Shown one piece after another: positions 63,111-64,000 of a stretch of 64,000 nucleotides of DNA (positions within the stretch are counted from its first letter, which is position 1; each line of letters opens with the position of its first letter). The position numbers and the translations under genes were made by a program. The notes under the pieces were generated by a model. It ran no database searches. It saw only the letters and a program-made list of their open reading frames with translations, and had not been told where the DNA came from. Source of the stretch: Noviherbaspirillum aerium (GTDB lineage Bacteria; Pseudomonadota; Gammaproteobacteria; Burkholderiales; Burkholderiaceae_D); assembly GCF_008929045.1 (NCBI RefSeq), contig NZ_VFAH01000002.1:496001-560000 (forward strand), written 5' to 3'.

Positions 63111-63532
63111 CGCACCGTCCTCCTTACGAAAAGATCATGCCTTATTTCGCGATGCGCGTCGCATGCGTTGAAGGCGCGACGACATGTTTTATACTCAGCT
63201 GCGGCATGCGCGCAACAGCTTTGGCCAACTTGTTTCATGGATGAAAAACTTCATTCCCGGAACGTGTGCTGGCGCATGCAAAGACAGTCCGGCAGCTCGG
63301 CGATGGATATCTGCGGGATATCCGGGCAAACGACATTGGGCCGTGTCTGACAAGCATCACAGCGGTTCGAATTTGCATTGTGTTGAGGCGCGCGAGCGCA
63401 CGCCCAGGAAGGTGCGCCGAGCATCACAGGCGCAAAGCAACTTTCCGGCAAACAGGTGACTCGCTCTTGCTGGCCCCCGTAGAGCTTTCCGTCCTGCATG
63501 CAAACGCCGGCAGGCCATGCAATGGCCGTACC
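63111..63532. other. Gene-free stretch with a diverged repeat
   Basis: No credible ORF. Contains a diverged copy of the MITE-like element (63340-63436). Confidence 0.45.
63340..63436. repeat. Diverged MITE-like element
   Basis: Aligns with 27905-28000 of the 136-bp element over about 95 bases with one gap. Shared words are AGCGGTTCGAA, GAGCGCACGC and GCGCCGAGCA versus ACGCCGAGCA. The right inverted repeat is not visible. Confidence 0.6.
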
Positions 63533-64000
63533 TCAGCTCCTGTAACGATGGGGGTGATCAGTAATGAGGGGCTCCTGCAGCAGGGATGCGATGACATTGA
63601 GCACGTCCGGATGGTGCACCATGCCGAAGTGGCTGACGCCGTTGACTTCGATATTCCGGTGTTGGCTTGTCTCCGGCCCGATGCATTTTTCCCAGCTGAC
63701 GATGCCGTCCGTCTGCGAATAAATGGAGGTGTATCGCACCGATCCCCCTTCAGCGCCGGCGCAAGGGCGCGGAGATTCACCCAATATCCCGAACGGTGTC
63801 GCAAGCGTAATCACCTGGCGGACCAGCGCCGGATGAAGCAGGCCGAGCTCCCTCGCATACATGCCGCCAAGGCTCCAGCCGATAATCGAGATGGGCGAGT
63901 CATGCCTTTCATACAGCTCCTGCACCTGCTTGCCCAGCACCCGCAACCATCCGTCCAGATCAATGCCATGGCCGCCGTTGATGCCATGCTTCCAGTCATA
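63533..64000 (-). CDS. Alpha/beta hydrolase (partial, cut by window edge)
   Basis: At least 155 residues; the frame is open to the right edge (YDWKHGINGGHGIDLDGWLR upstream). Nucleophile elbow GWSLGG, then RQVITLATPFG, a possible acid Asp in YSQTDGIVSW and a likely catalytic His in NGVSHFGMVHHP. Resembles triacylglycerol-lipase/esterase-type hydrolases. No membrane segment in the visible part. The start lies outside the window. Confidence 0.85.
   Translation of the reverse strand, partial: YDWKHGINGGHGIDLDGWLRVLGKQVQELYERHDSPISIIGWSLGGMYARELGLLHPALVRQVITLATPFGILGESPRPCAGAEGGSVRYTSIYSQTDGIVSWEKCIGPETSQHRNIEVNGVSHFGMVHHPDVLNVIASLLQEPLITDHPHRYRS

Overview
GC-rich DNA from a beta-proteobacterium, most likely Burkholderiales and probably Oxalobacteraceae-like. 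The evidence is a Bug-type (TctC) solute-binding protein, a biotin-independent malonate decarboxylase cluster, a host-attachment-family protein and the general codon bias. The genus is not provable from the sequence. I found no rRNA, tRNA, CRISPR array or intact insertion sequence.

Layout. 1-2.7 kb: one large unrecognised protein, open at the left edge. 2.8-9.1 kb: a phage-derived DNA recombination module on the minus strand (uncharacterised 214-aa protein, Sak4-like ATPase, siphophage Gp157-family protein, SSB, RecD2-like helicase). Upstream of it are a near-consensus LexA box and an AT-rich block with iteron-like ATTAAT repeats. 9.2-23.6 kb: mixed metabolism and signalling. This holds a membrane protein and a thioesterase, a 2-hydroxyacid dehydrogenase, a PAS-GGDEF-EAL protein, a TPR-methyltransferase, GlgX, a second paralogue of the membrane protein, a tartrate/malate dehydrogenase and two small proteins. 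23.8-30.3 kb: two large secreted lipoproteins and an alpha/beta hydrolase, with several mobile-element-like repeats between them.

31.0-39.3 kb: malonate decarboxylase operon in the order (bug)-mdcA-C-D-E-G-B-H, with a divergent GntR regulator and a pair of GTATAC sites between them. The Bug protein would bind the substrate and MdcA/C/D/E/H would decarboxylate malonate. MdcB and MdcG make and attach the prosthetic group. 39.3-44.6 kb: a CvpA-CAP fusion, an M48 peptidase, a Gly/Asp-tailed protein, a short-chain dehydrogenase and a host-attachment protein. 45.0-54.7 kb: carotenoid locus crtZ-W-X-Y-I-B with overlapping genes. crtE lies on the opposite strand, beyond a DUF1206 membrane protein and a GH1-like protein. 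Together these predict GGPP > phytoene > lycopene > beta-carotene > hydroxylated and ketolated (astaxanthin-type), possibly glucosylated carotenoids.

55.6-58.9 kb: a signalling unit of a small unknown protein, a KaiC-like double ATPase and a hybrid histidine kinase. It is followed by a membrane-bound GGDEF-EAL protein, the UV-damage endonuclease UvsE, a small unknown protein, and a hydrolase cut by the right edge.

Several dispersed non-coding repeats occur. One is a 136-bp MITE-like element with perfect 20-bp ends plus three degenerate relatives. Another is a 108-bp intergenic repeat in two copies. A third is a 67-bp gene-fragment repeat in inverted orientation. The most interesting unit is the apparently SOS-controlled, domesticated phage annealing module at 2.8-9.1 kb, which has no integrase or structural genes nearby.
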